Position numbers and translations under genes: made by a program
The notes under the pieces: generated by a model
What the model saw: the letters and a program-made list of their open reading frames with translations, nothing else
The model's database searches: none
What the model was told of the DNA's origin: nothing
DNA from: Carnegiea gigantea
Taxonomy: Eukaryota; Streptophyta; Magnoliopsida; Caryophyllales; Cactaceae
Length of the DNA: 64,000 nt
Direction: 5' to 3'
Assembly: GCA_029747015.1 (NCBI GenBank)
Contig: JAKOGI010001278.1
Coordinates: 204,591-268,590, forward strand
Shown here: in pieces, positions 48,121 through 60,250 of the stretch
Numbering within the stretch: position 1 is the stretch's first letter
How the letters are laid out: each line of letters begins with the position of its first letter

Positions 48121-48295
48121 CACTAATATCCAATACACCCCTGACATAATAGCTTACTTGCTTTCATAGCGGAAATCAAAGAATAAGATTTTGCCTCTCT
48201 TTGTCCGTAAAAACACATTTTTCTCCCGTTTTCATCTTTCAAGATAACCTTTAGATCTTCACAGTCAATTTGGGCTCCATATGTGTGCAACCAAT

Positions 48296-49679
48296 TCATC
48301 CCCAAAATGATATAAAAATCAGATAAATCAATTGAATCAAATCCATAGGGAAAGTAGTTTCACCAATGATGATGGGGACAAGTTCATAAGAGAGGGGGCA
48401 CTCAGTCACAGAATTATTGGTTAGCTTAATTCTATAATTGGTTTCTATCCTCCTGTTCCCCAGGCTCAATTGTATAGCAGATCGGGTAGATATAAAAGAA
48501 TGAGTGGTGCCCGAATCAAATAATACACAAAATGGTTTTGAATTTAAAAAGAGAGTTCCAGTGACTACCGTATCAGAGGTAGCAGCTTCCTTTTTGTTCA
48601 TCACGAATGCCCTTTCTGCAACTTCAGGCCTTGCAGGTAGGGGTCCCTGGTGGGGAGGAGCCAAGGGTTTTGCTGCGCCCTTGTCTTCAGCTTTCAGTCG
48701 TCGGGGGCATGCTGCGATGAGGTATTCAGGACTTCCACACCACATACATTTGTTGGTGCCAACTCGGCATTTAGGAGTGGTGTGATTTGTTCTTCCACAC
48801 TTCGCACAGGGTGCTGTCGAGCCCACAGGACGACTTTTAAAGGAAACAGGAGTAGGTTTCTTCTGGTTCTGATTCACACTTTCACTTAGAGTCCCCCGCT
48901 CAAACCCCTTTCTCTTGTGGTGATTGGATTCAGAGCTCTCAACTCCGTCTTCACTCGTTCCACTTCAACTGCTCACTCATATAGTTCTTGATAAGTCAAA
49001 ATTGGTTGCCTAGCTAACTGATGCCGGATATAGAAGGCCAAACCTTCCTCAAACTTTCTCATCTTTAATCTTTCAGATGACACAAATTCAGGGACAAACC
49101 TAGATAGTTCGGTGAACTTACTAGCATATTGCATCACTGACATGCTACCGCTCATTTTTAACTCCATAAATTCTTTCTCCTTTTGCCTTTGCACCACAGC
49201 TGGGTAAAATTTCACCCTCAATTCTACAAAGAATTTATTCCAGGTGAATTCAGGCCCTACGAGCTTATCCTTCACAGTATTTCACCAAATGTCAGCTTCA
49301 CCTGATAAATAATACGTCCTAATGTTCATTTTCTTTTCCTCTGGTACCTCAACTACTGCAAAAATTTTCTCTATTCCCTTTATCCATTCCTCCAGTACTA
49401 CTGGATCATAAGATCCATCATAAACTTTAGGGTTACGCCGTGCTACCCTATCTGCCAATTTATCCTCTTTAGGAGGGGTTTCAGTAGGTACCTGGGGAAT
49501 CCGCTTCATCAATTCAGCAACTAAGGTTGGCGAATAACTCGGTTGCCTAAGTTGCTAGCTAATTCAGAGGGCAATTGTGGCATGTCACCATGTTGTGGCT
49601 CCTGACAAGAGGCTTGATCATCCGATCCCTGGCCTTCTTCCATATGGTCCTCTACATGAACCTCCATGTTGTTGTGCAT
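48296..49679 (-). pseudogene. gag and protease, chromovirus 2
   Basis: The ATG at 49679-49677 begins MHNNMEVHVEDHMEEG. After a frameshift the capsid part reads NPKVYDGSYDPVVLEEWIK and GEADIW, then a TGA. It continues in the same frame as FTWNKFFVELRVKFYPAVVQ and SMSVMQYASKFTELSRFVP. A frame of 193 codons (48877-48296) holds two zinc knuckles. The first is normal (CAKCGRTNHTTPKC). The second has Tyr where His is expected (CMWCGSPEYLIAAC). The protease follows with FCVLFDSGTTHSFIS, its Asp near 48517. A C-terminal protease part continues at 48305-48123 (MGMNWLHTYGAQIDC). Breaks: one frameshift and two or three stops. Confidence 0.9.
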
Positions 49680-50464
49680 CGACTAGGATATTCTGATCAT
49701 ACATTAAATAAAGCAATTCAAACACTGGAACCTCCAAACATATGAGATAAACATGCCCAATAAATATATAGGAGATAGCTCGAAGATTATTTTATAACTT
49801 AAAGTATCATTATTTCATTTCAAAACTGCTTACTTACATACATAGTTGCTGATTTATATACATAAGCAACAAAAGCATATTACACCTAGCTGAGTAAGCA
49901 AGACTAACTCTGAGTCCTACCCTATCACTAAAGACTAAATAGCTCCTAGGCACTAGGTCTATCACATAACCAAAAAGAGGTACAGACCATGTCATCGCGG
50001 TCAGAGAGGAGTGGACTAACTATATACCATGTCAGATGCCCCACAAAATATAATTGTCCAATCCAACAAAACCATAGCTACCTATAGGGCTCAAAATGAA
50101 AACCACTACAATAGCCCCTAAAACCAACTAACGATCCCTAGATGGACCATAATCTGGGTTAGACTCATCATCAGGTTCTTCACCTGAATCGAAGCTGCTC
50201 GTAGATGCCTCTGACTCGGCATTATCGACCTCCTGTTGAACTTGTGGCTCATGGTCCTCCTCTAAGTCCACCATCAACTTGTCCGCCTCTTGTTCCCGTT
50301 ACTGCCCTATCCTCATCTCATCACTATCTTGATCCTCCTTGGGATCATCCTCCTCTGGATTGTCCTCCTCTCCCTAGTGGTCCTCATCCCTAGAACTAGA
50401 ACTAATCACCACTAAGTTTGGGGTGTCGGGGATATCTATCACCACGTAAGCCTCCCTAGGGCTA

Positions 50465-50920
50465 TCAGGCATCAGTGGGGTGTCTGGTGCGGGCGGGGAG
50501 GGTGGCCCCTGTGCTGGTGCTGGCGGGGAGGGTGACCCCTGTGCTGGTACTGGGGCTACAAGTGGAGGATGGACCTAATGTAGGGGAAAGACGTGCTGAA
50601 GAGTTTCCATAGTAATTCCTCAATTCAAACTCCTCTCTCAACAACAGCTCCGTAGTGAGAGTCATCCAAGCCCCCTGGGCCTGAAACCTAGGCCTGTCCA
50701 AGCCTGGGTTCCCTATCATCATAAAGCTGTAATAACGATGCCGGAACTTTATCCACTGGCCAACCAAGGGTAAGGACCAAAGCAGTCTCTGTGCACGGAC
50801 CGTAATACTGTGGAACTCAGAGTAAGGGTCCTGTGCATGTGCCTCTATACTCATATGTAGCAACGCAATGTGAGGAATCATAGATCCACCCGGCAACATG
50901 TTAACGCCATAAGGATCCAT
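50465..50920 (-). CDS. Pre-gag ORF of chromovirus 2
   Basis: An intact frame of 151 codons begins MDPYGVNMLPGGSMIPHIAL. It includes RAQRLLWSLPLVGQWIKF and ends in a Ser/Thr-rich tail with two or three STSTGATLPA-like repeats. It lies between the primer-binding site and gag, on the gag-pol strand. A decayed homologue occupies the same place in chromovirus 1, so the frame is older than the two copies' divergence. I do not recognise any domain. It could be an extra retroelement protein, an extended gag leader or a captured fragment. Confidence 0.55.
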   Translation of the reverse strand: MDPYGVNMLPGGSMIPHIALLHMSIEAHAQDPYSEFHSITVRAQRLLWSLPLVGQWIKFRHRYYSFMMIGNPGLDRPRFQAQGAWMTLTTELLLREEFELRNYYGNSSARLSPTLGPSSTCSPSTSTGVTLPASTSTGATLPARTRHPTDA

Positions 50921-51113
50921 CTAACAAAGAAAACACATATGTGAGAGGCAGACATAACCATAAATGAGGAACATGCAAATGGAAGCAACTTGCATTCTCC
51001 TAATACCGTTACTACACTCCTAATATCACTTTAATAGTATACGATATCCCCTCACAACAACCACTCTCACCCTATAGTTTCCAACTCTACTTTCCTTAAG
51101 AAAATCTCAACCA

Positions 51114-51126
51114 GTCTCTGATACCA
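51114..51126 (-). other. Primer-binding site of chromovirus 2
   Basis: The minus strand reads TGGTATCAGAGAC four bases past the 5' LTR, matching the complement of initiator tRNA-Met except near the end. Confidence 0.9.
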
Positions 51127-51130
51127 ATTC

Positions 51131-53783
51131 TGTAACGCCCAAAATATACATGATTCATTGCCTGCGTTCACTTACTTGCATTTACCTGCTTAAGGTTATC
51201 AATAAGATATAATAACTCAATGAACGGGGCGTTACCGCCGTCCACAAAGGACAAGGCTTCCGTTACACATGAAAACTTGCCATAAACCAAAGGTTACCCT
51301 ATAAAGGGGCATTCACCATCATAATCACTCAAACCATTTAGTTATATACAGAAATGGATCTGTATCCTAAGGGTTACACCACGTACATAACTTGGTCCAA
51401 AAATACAGTTGTAGCACCAAAATATATAATTCAGTTCGAATATATAGTTGAAACTCCAAAATACATCACAATATGCTAAGATAGCATCTTAGCTCCCCCA
51501 CACTGCCAATCACATGGAAGGTCCCGTCTCATTTATCACCTTCGACCTCCCTGCCCGCCTGAGAGCGGTTCACTTAACATTTTCCTAAAACAAAACATAG
51601 AAATATTTCAAACTGTGAGCCAAAGCTCAGTACATGCATCCCTGTACTGATAAAAATTCACTGAAAATTATTCGGGCCCGCTTGCAATTCATTTTAATTG
51701 AAAACAAGGAATGAGATGCATGTAAAACTGCATTGCCAATTATTATCTGTTAGTGCACCCCTTAGTAACTGTTACGATCTGTGAATAGGTGTACACCTGC
51801 CAAGCCCACCGAGGGACCTGGCCTAAAGCCGCGTGGGTAACTGGAGGGCAATGCCCTGTAACTGATAACAGACGAGGTCACTTATTATGTGATAAAGCAC
51901 TGATTAAAATGATTCATTGATGTACTTATTAAAATATTATGATTTCGATAAATACGTGCTGATTACTAAAGATACAGGCAATGAATGTACCTGAAAGTTT
52001 TAAATGCTAGTTCACAGAGGAATAAGATGCACTAAAGTGAAGAAAATAAAAGCTTAGGCCTTGATTCTGTTCAAAAGTTCATTATAGGAACATGAAGTCA
52101 GAAACGATCTTGTTCTTATAATGGATAAGTTTAAATAAAATTAGCTTATGAAGAACTTTTACACACCAGTTCATAGATTAAACCAAAATGATGACGATAT
52201 AAACCATAGAAATGTGATTTAAGGCACAGTAGCAAGTTTGGAGCATAAGGGCTTGAAAAGAGGGTACGGAAGGAATAATCCACAACTTATACTCCTAATC
52301 TCAAAATGAGACGTAAGGCCCCAATATAAATAGCTTAGGAAGGGATCTAAAACTTTCATTAAGGACACAAAATAGGATTCCCATGATAGGATTCCTAAAA
52401 TGGGGCTAGAACATCAATATGTCAGTTTTAAGCCCACCCTGCCCAAGTTCGGCAAAATGACCATCACTTTCTCCGCAGACCTTGGATTAATACAATTCAA
52501 GAGCCATTTTAAAGGTAACACACTGACTTATCTATCCACCAAAAATCATAATTTTTGGCTGGGCCGATCATTACCAGTTTCATTTCAAAAGCTGTCCTGT
52601 TTTTCTGGAAATTCTAACCTCACTGATTGAGTGGGTTCTCTCACTTTTTACACCAATCCTCAACTTAAACTCCTTCTTAAGAGCATGTAAACACACTTTG
52701 GTATATCCCAACATCATACAAAAACACCACACTCAATTTTACTTCATATTTATATCCGACAAAGCTCATTTTCTTGGCACATATACACATACCTCAAGTT
52801 TAACACAAGTTTGGTCCAAACCATGCATTCATGGCTAAAACCCTAACTTTGGGACAACTTGAACTCACTCTCACCTTTTTAAAACACTATAAACACCACA
52901 ATAAACTTCAATATATTAAAAGATAAGCAAAAACAAGGATAAAACAACCGATAATCAACACTTGAACATGAAGCTTGCATGATTAAGGTGAAACCCTAAC
53001 CCTAGCATCATCCAATTCATGATCCATCACCAAGATGATTCTTAATTCAATAAAAACAACATGATCCATCATTAAAATAACCAAAACAAGAAGAAAAACC
53101 CAACAAGATCAAGAATCAACAACAAAATCATCAAAAGAGGTAAGAATGATCCTTGATGCTAGTGGGACTGAGAGGGGTGGTTGGGATGGTAAGTGGTGGA
53201 TGTTTAGTGATTGAAAGGTGGTTGAAAGGTGGCTGGGAGGGCTACTACTGCTACTGGCCATGACTTAGAGAGAAGGAGGAGAGAAATAGGAGAGAGAAAG
53301 TGCCTTGAAATAACTTGGTGCTAAGTGAATATTTTGCAAATTTATACTTGGCTTTTACTTGGCTGAAGATGAAAGTAGAAAAGCCACTTTTGCTAAGCTT
53401 AATTAAGGCTTAATTAAGAGAGTTTAGCTAAACAAATGAGGGTCAAGTCTTATTGGGTCGAAATCGGCCTTAAACGGGCTCGGATTTAGAAAAAGAACTG
53501 AAACTGAGTGCGCTTGCGAATTTTTTTTTTCAAAACTCGAGATTAAATGGTTGTGGTGCCATGAAAAGAATTAAATCATTAAATTCATAAAGATAAAGGC
53601 CTAAATCGATCACCAAAATTTGACTAGAACAAAACCCCGAATTGCAAAGTGAGGGCTCATTCAGAAATGTCTAATTAAATGTCCAATTGGGATAATAAAA
53701 GAAATGATGTAAATGAAATGAAATTAATCACATGGATTGATGAAATGAAATTAATAAACATATTTTAGGGTCAGACTATTACA
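51131..53783 (-). repeat. 5' LTR of chromovirus 2
   Basis: It pairs with 42498-45142 and is followed on the minus strand by the primer-binding site. The open frame at 52400-52630 on the plus strand is not conserved in the partner and is not called. Confidence 0.95.
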
Positions 53784-54259
53784 GCATTAGTGATCAACAA
53801 TTAATGACTAGGGATCAATAACGAGTGCTTTAGTGATCAATAAGTTATATGCCAGTGATCAACTGTTGAAACATGTGTAAGTAGCCTAATTCCTTGTACT
53901 AAGTCTCCTTTTGATGTTTATGTATTTGCATATGCTGTACTTAGATGGAATTGTCTTCATTAAGAAGACAGTAAAGAGAGAATTCCTTGCAATGTCCACG
54001 TGGACTAATGAGCACATCAAGAAAAGGATAGAAGATGAGGATCGGAACCATGACTTAGGGAGAGACGCTATTGAACCTCGCCTGAATGCCGCATACCCAA
54101 CAATGCCTAAGTATCATCCTGGTGAAGACATTAGGAGCTCTGAAATTCAGGTGGTAAGCGAAAACATACTTATCTTTGTTGCAAATTGTTTGAGAAACAC
54201 TCGTTGATGATTAATACAGATTCCATTAGTGAGCTCTTTACTTAAATAAATGATCCTTT

Positions 54260-55380
54260 TAGAATGGAGTCCTTCTGTACATTGTGATCAATGGAAGTAG
54301 TATTGGTGAACAAAAGCTGCTTAATTAGTGATCAGTAGAAATAGGATCAGCAATGACTTCAGTCGATCTTTCCATTTTTTCCCCATTGCTTAGTTTAGAG
54401 TTTGTTTAGTAATTGAACAATAAGGCTGTGATTGGTTATCAAATGGTCATGGTGCTACTGATAAACCAGATAAGTCTTTTGTTCTTTCCACTTGATGGTT
54501 AAAGTCTAATATGGTAAGATATTTATTTTTCAAAAAACATAGAAAGCCATGGTGGAGAAGGCTGTTGGTAAAGAGATGGTTGAGGAAGCATTTGAGTGCT
54601 CACAACCACCAGAGGCTCAAATTGTAGCTGCTGAAGAAACAAAGAAGATAGAATTTCAGGTGATAAATAACGTCATTTGTGCCCATTCCTTAGAGTTTCA
54701 TCCTTGCGTGTGAATGGTGGTCAGTAGTGTGTGGTGATTAATACTTGTATGATCAGTGATTCACTATAGATAGAGATTACTGATCAGCCCTTACTTAACT
54801 TGAATTTTCTATCCTTGTATGTATTATATACTGACTGACTTGTAACCATTGTTTTAGTGATCATTATTAATAATATTAGTGATCACTGAAATCAATGTTT
54901 ACTTATCTTATATTTTGGTTGACGTTTATTGCTATTGTGTATTAGTAATTATTATAGACTAATAATTGGCATGAGATTGGTGATGAGATTACTTATTGTT
55001 CGAACACTACCTGTTTTTGGATTGCTCTTTGGTTGGTGATCACTAGCGATTTTATATGTGATTAGTTGGCATAAGATTGGTCGTCATATTACTTAGTGTT
55101 GAATTTTTTGTGAACATTGCTTCTATTTCAGTTATTCATTGATTCATGATCATTAAGGATGTTACTTATGATCCGTTTGCATATTGGTGATCATGTTGCT
55201 TACTGTTTACTCTTTGTTCATGACTGCTTCTATTTCAATTCTTCTTTGAGTTGTAATCAATGCTCGTATTATCAGCGATCAAAATTGATGCTTTTAGGGG
55301 TAAGTTTTCTCTTCATCAGTTTTACAGTTCGATGATTGTTCAATAAGCTATCAATAAGCATGTTATAGCTGATCAGCTGA
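54260..55380 (+). repeat. GTGATCA-word cluster 4
   Basis: The introns at 54.16-54.54 and 54.66-55.42 kb of copy 2 are rich in TTAGTGATCA, TTGGTGATCA and GTGATTAATA words. A phrase TTAGTTGGCATAAGATTG at 55057 recurs at 27933. Confidence 0.8.
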
Positions 55381-56944
55381 CATACGTATTTATTTTATTT
55401 TTTTTTGAAACTTGCAGAAAGATGTTAACAAAACCGTTTCTGCCACGAAACAACTAGCGTCAGCTTATAGAAACTTCACAACCATCATGGATTGCATGTG
55501 CTATAAGTACGGTGAGGGTGATTATCTTCGAAAGATACGAGACGAAGCGAGGGCAATGTTCGTCTTATTCTGCAATGCTTCTCCTGCAAACGAAGAATCA
55601 CGGAGAAAGCACAATGTGGAAGGGCCACATGCCATTGGCGAACGTCAGGATCTCAACACTGATGTTACAAAGGAGGCTGTTGTAGACCTTCAGAGTGCTC
55701 ACGTGGAGTTTTGAAATCTTCAACTGAAGGACAAAGCAAGCAATGATAGTGGTGCTCCTTCATTCAGCCCCATACTTTCACTTCACAATCCAGATAGTGG
55801 AAATCAAATTTTGGGAACCGCATTAGTTGCAGATGCATGCGTTACTGTTGAAAAAGAAGACCACCATGAGGATGTGGTGCTGGATCAGCTAAACAATGTT
55901 ATGAAGAAGGGTCATAGCATCCCTTCATACAACCTAGGGCTGGGACTGAGTTAGCCGGACAGCCATAGTTCGGTCCCTCAAACCACCTCTGTGGATGATC
56001 CAAGCACTGCTGGGGTTAATGAAGATGATGGTAGTGAAGATAATGATGACGGTGTTCCACTGAGGTTCCCAATGAGAAACACTTCTCAAGTGAGCTGTGA
56101 GCTGACTGTAAAGAAACCAGCTAAGAATACGTCCAAAGAAGGTGACGAGCGTTCTTTAAAAAGGGTGAGGTTAGGAAGCACACTATCAAGATTATAAAAT
56201 CAACCATGTAGTAGACCTCTGGCTCAAAAGTACCATCTCCTCATAATGCTAAAGAGTCAGCACAACAGAGCAAACAAGCATTGTCATCAGAGGCTCAGGT
56301 AAAGCAACGCCACGGTAAGAAAACTGATAACGGTCCACCAACCAGACATGAAGCTGCCGAAGAGACCAACCCTGCTGTGCATGGTGATGGTGGCAAGCAA
56401 ACAACTAAATATGCTACTGCAAACCAGCCAAGGAAGCAATAGCAAAAGCTGACATTGAATACACAGGGATGTCAAAAATAAACTGGTGGGGAGACAGCAA
56501 AGTTGTTTGATAAGGTGAAGCCCACTACGCAAAGTAGTATCGGTGAAAAAATAACAATTGCCCTGATTGTCAAACAGGTTGTCAAGCAGAAGAAAAGAAG
56601 TCCCAGGGCTTATAGTCAGTAGCAAGCACCTGATTCCAGCAAGCCCAAACTAATAAAAGAGGTGTTGCCCCAAAGGGATCATGAGAAGCGTGTGGGTGCT
56701 GCAAGAATTCCAGAGAAGTCGGAGGAAGTAGGCACATCAGACGCACTAAGGAAGCGACAGCCTGAAAATCTACCTCTAGCCTACTGCTCCCCTTACGTGA
56801 TCTGGCTGACAAAACTAGACAGTGAACTCTCTCATGATGAGCTGTTCATATCTGAGTATGTTTTTGGTAAGGTTGAAGATATGGATGATAGGTAATATCT
56901 ATAATCGATCTTCTTGTATGATAAGTAATGCTTTTGGTAAAGGA

Positions 56945-57535
56945 CTCTATTGTGCGGTTAATGATCAAATGGTATATGATTAGGAATCAGTAGCTTTATG
57001 ATTGGTGATTGGTTTTGTCATCACTTGTGTAAATATTTATTTATTTCTCACCCTCATGCCTTACATTTCAGTGTTTATCATGAGTGATCAACAGTTATGT
57101 GATTGGCGATCAACTATTATCTTTGTTGTTGGTGGGTATTTGATTTACTTTATATAAAATGTTTACTTCTTAAGTGTTTTTGTCCAGATGGTGTTGATCA
57201 AATGTTATTTGCTTGTGACCAACATGGCTGTAATTGGTGATCAATGGTTATGTGTTTGGTGATCAATAGTTTTCTAATTTGCAATTGGTGATTATTTGCT
57301 TGGTGTTGAATAATTGTGATTGGTGATCAGTAGTTTCGTGAATGGTGATTAATTTGGGATCACTTGTGTAAATGATTACTTCTTTCGCCATGCATTATAA
57401 TTCCACTGCTTATATGATAACTGATGCCCTTTGGCAAGTGAACGTGTTGTCTGGTCAATGATTCACAATTTGACATTCGTGAGTGCCTTTATGCTAGATG
57501 ATCATTACTTATATGATTTGTGATCAATATGTTAT
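56945..57535 (+). repeat. GTGATCA-word cluster 5
   Basis: The intron between exons ending 56891 and starting 57608 carries about ten TTGGTGATCAAT-like words in plus orientation, separated by unrelated bases. Confidence 0.8.
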
Positions 57536-58224
57536 TACTCGGGCAAATCTTACATTTTTTATTTCCTGGTAAGTGTGTAACCATTCTTTTTCATTTTGAT
57601 TTTGTAGTGAACCTTTATTTGATAGTTACAGTGATAAGGAGGCCACTGGGGTTTCTTTATCCACTCTAGAGCCAGAAGAGCAGGTTGATATGAATGTCAT
57701 CAACATATGGTCCCGTATACTAAATGATCGGGAGAGAAAAAGGGATATGGCCACTTCGAGCAGACTCTTCATGTCATGTGATCAATGTGTAAGTGCCTCA
57801 TAGTCAACTTATTGCTAAATAATAACTGCAGTAGCGATCATAACTAAAACACTGAGTTATTAAAATATCAACTTTAACAAATTTCTCACCAAGAATGGTC
57901 TGTCTTCAGCTGTAAATTACATTGTATAAATATACACTATTTTTTCTTCGATACAGTATTTCTTTAGCAAAGAAATGTTAAAAGTCAGTTCATTCGAAAA
58001 GAAATATGAAGATTTTAAGGTGGTAATAGATAGAGAACTAGAAAGATGTCCGTGGATCAAAATCAAACAAGTTGACTTAGCAAGGGCTGATGCTCAGTGA
58101 ATGCCCTTAATGCACTTAGCTTCTTAGAAAAAAAAGGAGCTGATTTATAATGTTGATATCCGCTAATGTTCACACGTGTTTTTTAAAAATTTTTTTATTC
58201 TTTTTCCTTAAAGAAAAATCTTAG

Positions 58225-58893
58225 GTTTTCTTCCCCGTATGTCGCAGAAGGCATTTCTTTTTGCTTTGCTACAACTTGAGGGATGACAAGCTTGAGATCA
58301 TTAATAACTTGCTCATAAGAACAACGTTCAAGGTTATATATGGGGACTTTCCGGTGAAGTTGGTGAGTTTGAAAAACTGTACTGTTTATAACTATGGTGA
58401 CGTTATTACATTGCAATTCTAATAGTGTGCAATCTTTTGAAAATTTATGCAGAGCAAAGTACTCAACCTTTACCTGCAGGGTGTACAACATCCTAAGCAT
58501 GAAATTCTTAAGAGACTAAAGGTGGTACGCTTGAAGACACCGTAGAGGTCAAGTACAAATGTCACAGATTATGGCGTATTTGTATGAGACACATGGAGAG
58601 CTACTTTGGGGAAGGGGAAAAGTGGTAGTCTGGACTGAATCCAAACGATGTAAGTATTACACCATAACATTGACTTTGCTAGCAATATAAAAAAATAAGG
58701 TTGCTACTAATTCATTATGAACTAACTTTGCGTTTAGGATGCAAGGCTCAACGTTTTGAGAGCGCACTACTACCACAACATAGTCACCTATGAGCACAAT
58801 AGGGCAAGATTCGCAGTAACTAAAAGGGCGAAAGACTTCAAGGAATTTGGGATAATTTATCCGAATCTCAAGGAAGCGGCTAAGAAGGACTAG
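58225..58893 (+). pseudogene. C48 (Ulp1-like) peptidase domain with tyrosine at the catalytic cysteine position
   Basis: C48 peptidases remove SUMO or related modifiers. Exons are 58225-58362 (VFFPVCRRRHFFLLCYNL, then RDDKLEIINN), 58453-58649 and 58738-58893 (DARLNVLRAHYYHNIVTYEH), ending with TAG at 58891-58893. The His of the triad is in RRRHFF. The family's active-site motif is N-x-x-D-C-G-V-F; here it is NVTDYGVF, with codon TAT at 58570-58572. A base is missing just after GVFV, so MRHMESYFGEGEKW continues in another frame, and stops occur after KTP and EKW. Splice junctions are GT-AG. Loss of the nucleophile means it could not be a protease even if the frame were whole. Confidence 0.85.
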
Positions 58894-60250
58894 GTTTATC
58901 CCTGTCCTGTTTCTCTATCTTGCCAATTCGAAATGGATAAGAATTATTTTGTAAATGAAAATTATATTTTTGTATATTATATAACATATTTTTTAACATT
59001 TTATCTATTTTAGGTTTATGCAAATTTTAATGGCACTGAATCTAGTAAAGATACAAAGAATGGTCACCAAACATACCTCTGGTGATTACTGACAGCATTA
59101 CTATTGATGAGCAACTGTATTTCTCGTTATGACCAAAAGCAATAGTAATAATCACTAAGAAGTGACCTATTAATCAATAAGCAACTGCAATTAAGAAGGT
59201 GCTGGTCGCAAAAAAAAATAACATTCACTAATCACCAAAGACAATTCTAGCGATCCCAAGCATACGTCCTTTCATCACTACTACTACACTTGTTGATAAG
59301 ACACGAGGTCTCACTCTTTATAAAAACACACGGTGCTATCCTGATGAGAGCCAACCCCAAATGCAGTAAAATAAACATATTGACGCATATGATTCACCCA
59401 AAATCAACATATTTATGGCGTGAGCATAACAACATGTTCTGATCACCAAAGATCAGTGTAATGATCACCAATGCTATAATTATTAATCATTAGACAATAT
59501 CTTCTATACTATGATGTTTGATGAGAATAAAACACAAATACCATAGAATAATGGTCTTCCAAGATATCACTCAGAATATATTTGGCAAAAAGACCAACAT
59601 ATTTATGTTGAAAACCACATATCGGTGTAGTGAGCACGAAACATGGCTGTAATGATCACCAGACATAGCTCTAACGATCACTAAAACTGGTACGGTTGAT
59701 TACCAAATGATATCTTCTTTAAAAACATACACTATCATGTTTGATTAGAATAAAGCACAAATACAAAATAATTATGTTTGGCGAAAAACCAACATATTTA
59801 TGGTGATCATCACAAAAGTTCCTGTGATCATCAAACACAACTCTAATGATTCAACAAAACATATGCAATTGATATAGTAATCACTGACAATATGTTTCTG
59901 CTAAACACCATACATTGATATAGTGGTCAGCAAACATAGCTCTAATGATCACCTAACACAGCTGTAATGATCACCAAAACTGGATCTGTTGATCACGAAT
60001 TGATATCATCCATAGAAACATATAGTATGATTCTTTATGATCATAAACCACAAATACAAGTATCTCTGACAATATTTTTTAAACATATTTATGGTAATCA
60101 CCACAAAAGATCTTGTGATCACCAAACACAGCTCCACATATCACCAAATCAGTTTCTTAGTGAGTACATATATTATGACTTTGCAAGCACATTTTCATCA
60201 TTCCAGCAGCTGATTATCAAAAGGAACACTAATGATCCGTAAAACCAATC
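58894..60250. other. Spacer between convergent Ulp1-like and FAR1-like genes
   Basis: No coding sequence is recognised. The spacer is dominated from about 59.09 kb by inverted GATC words. It presumably contained the 3' ends of both converging transcripts. Confidence 0.6.
59090..60240 (-). repeat. GTGATCA-word cluster 6, inverted
   Basis: At least eleven copies of TGATCACCAAA-like words, the reverse complement of TTTGGTGATCA, occur at 59.4-60.15 kb. This is opposite to the orientation in all other clusters. Confidence 0.85.

Larger units (their letters stand above)
42498..53783 (-). mobile_element. Tekay/Del-like chromovirus 2, nearly complete
   Basis: This 11.29 kb element has LTRs of 2645 bp (42498-45142) and 2653 bp (51131-53783), each TG...CA, and an exact 5-bp target duplication GCATT (42493-42497 and 53784-53788). 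The primer-binding site, purine tract, gag, protease, RT, RNase H and integrase with chromodomain all lie on the minus strand in canonical order. Sampled LTR identity is about 92% (first ~330 bp). It carries a handful of stops and frameshifts but retains most catalytic residues, so it is the youngest large insertion here. Confidence 0.95.
53784..58093 (+). pseudogene. Ulp1-protease-like transposon gene, copy 2, 3' part before the peptidase core
   Basis: Exons: about 53932-54155 (MLYLDGIVFIKKTVKREF, STWTNEHIKKRIEDE), whose acceptor is CAT where copy 1 has TAG; 54543-54659 (KAMVEKAVGKEMVEEAFE); 55418-56891; 57608-57788; and from 57957. The long exon starts KDVNKTVSATKQLASAYRNF, homologous to 26734-27012 of copy 1. 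It then encodes a low-complexity region with stops near 55.71, 55.95 and 56.2 kb, and ends ELFISEYVFGKVEDMDDR. The junction 56891/57608 keeps phase 2 (S-EPLFDSYSDKEA) and 57788/57957 keeps phase 0, supporting the model. The exon at 57957 reads YFFSKEMLKVSSFEKKYEDF and PWIKIKQVDLARADAQ before a TGA. Confidence 0.75.

Noticed and set aside
52400..52630. 76-codon plus-strand frame in the LTR of chromovirus 2
   Set aside because: It is not conserved in the partner LTR at the matching place and has no motif.
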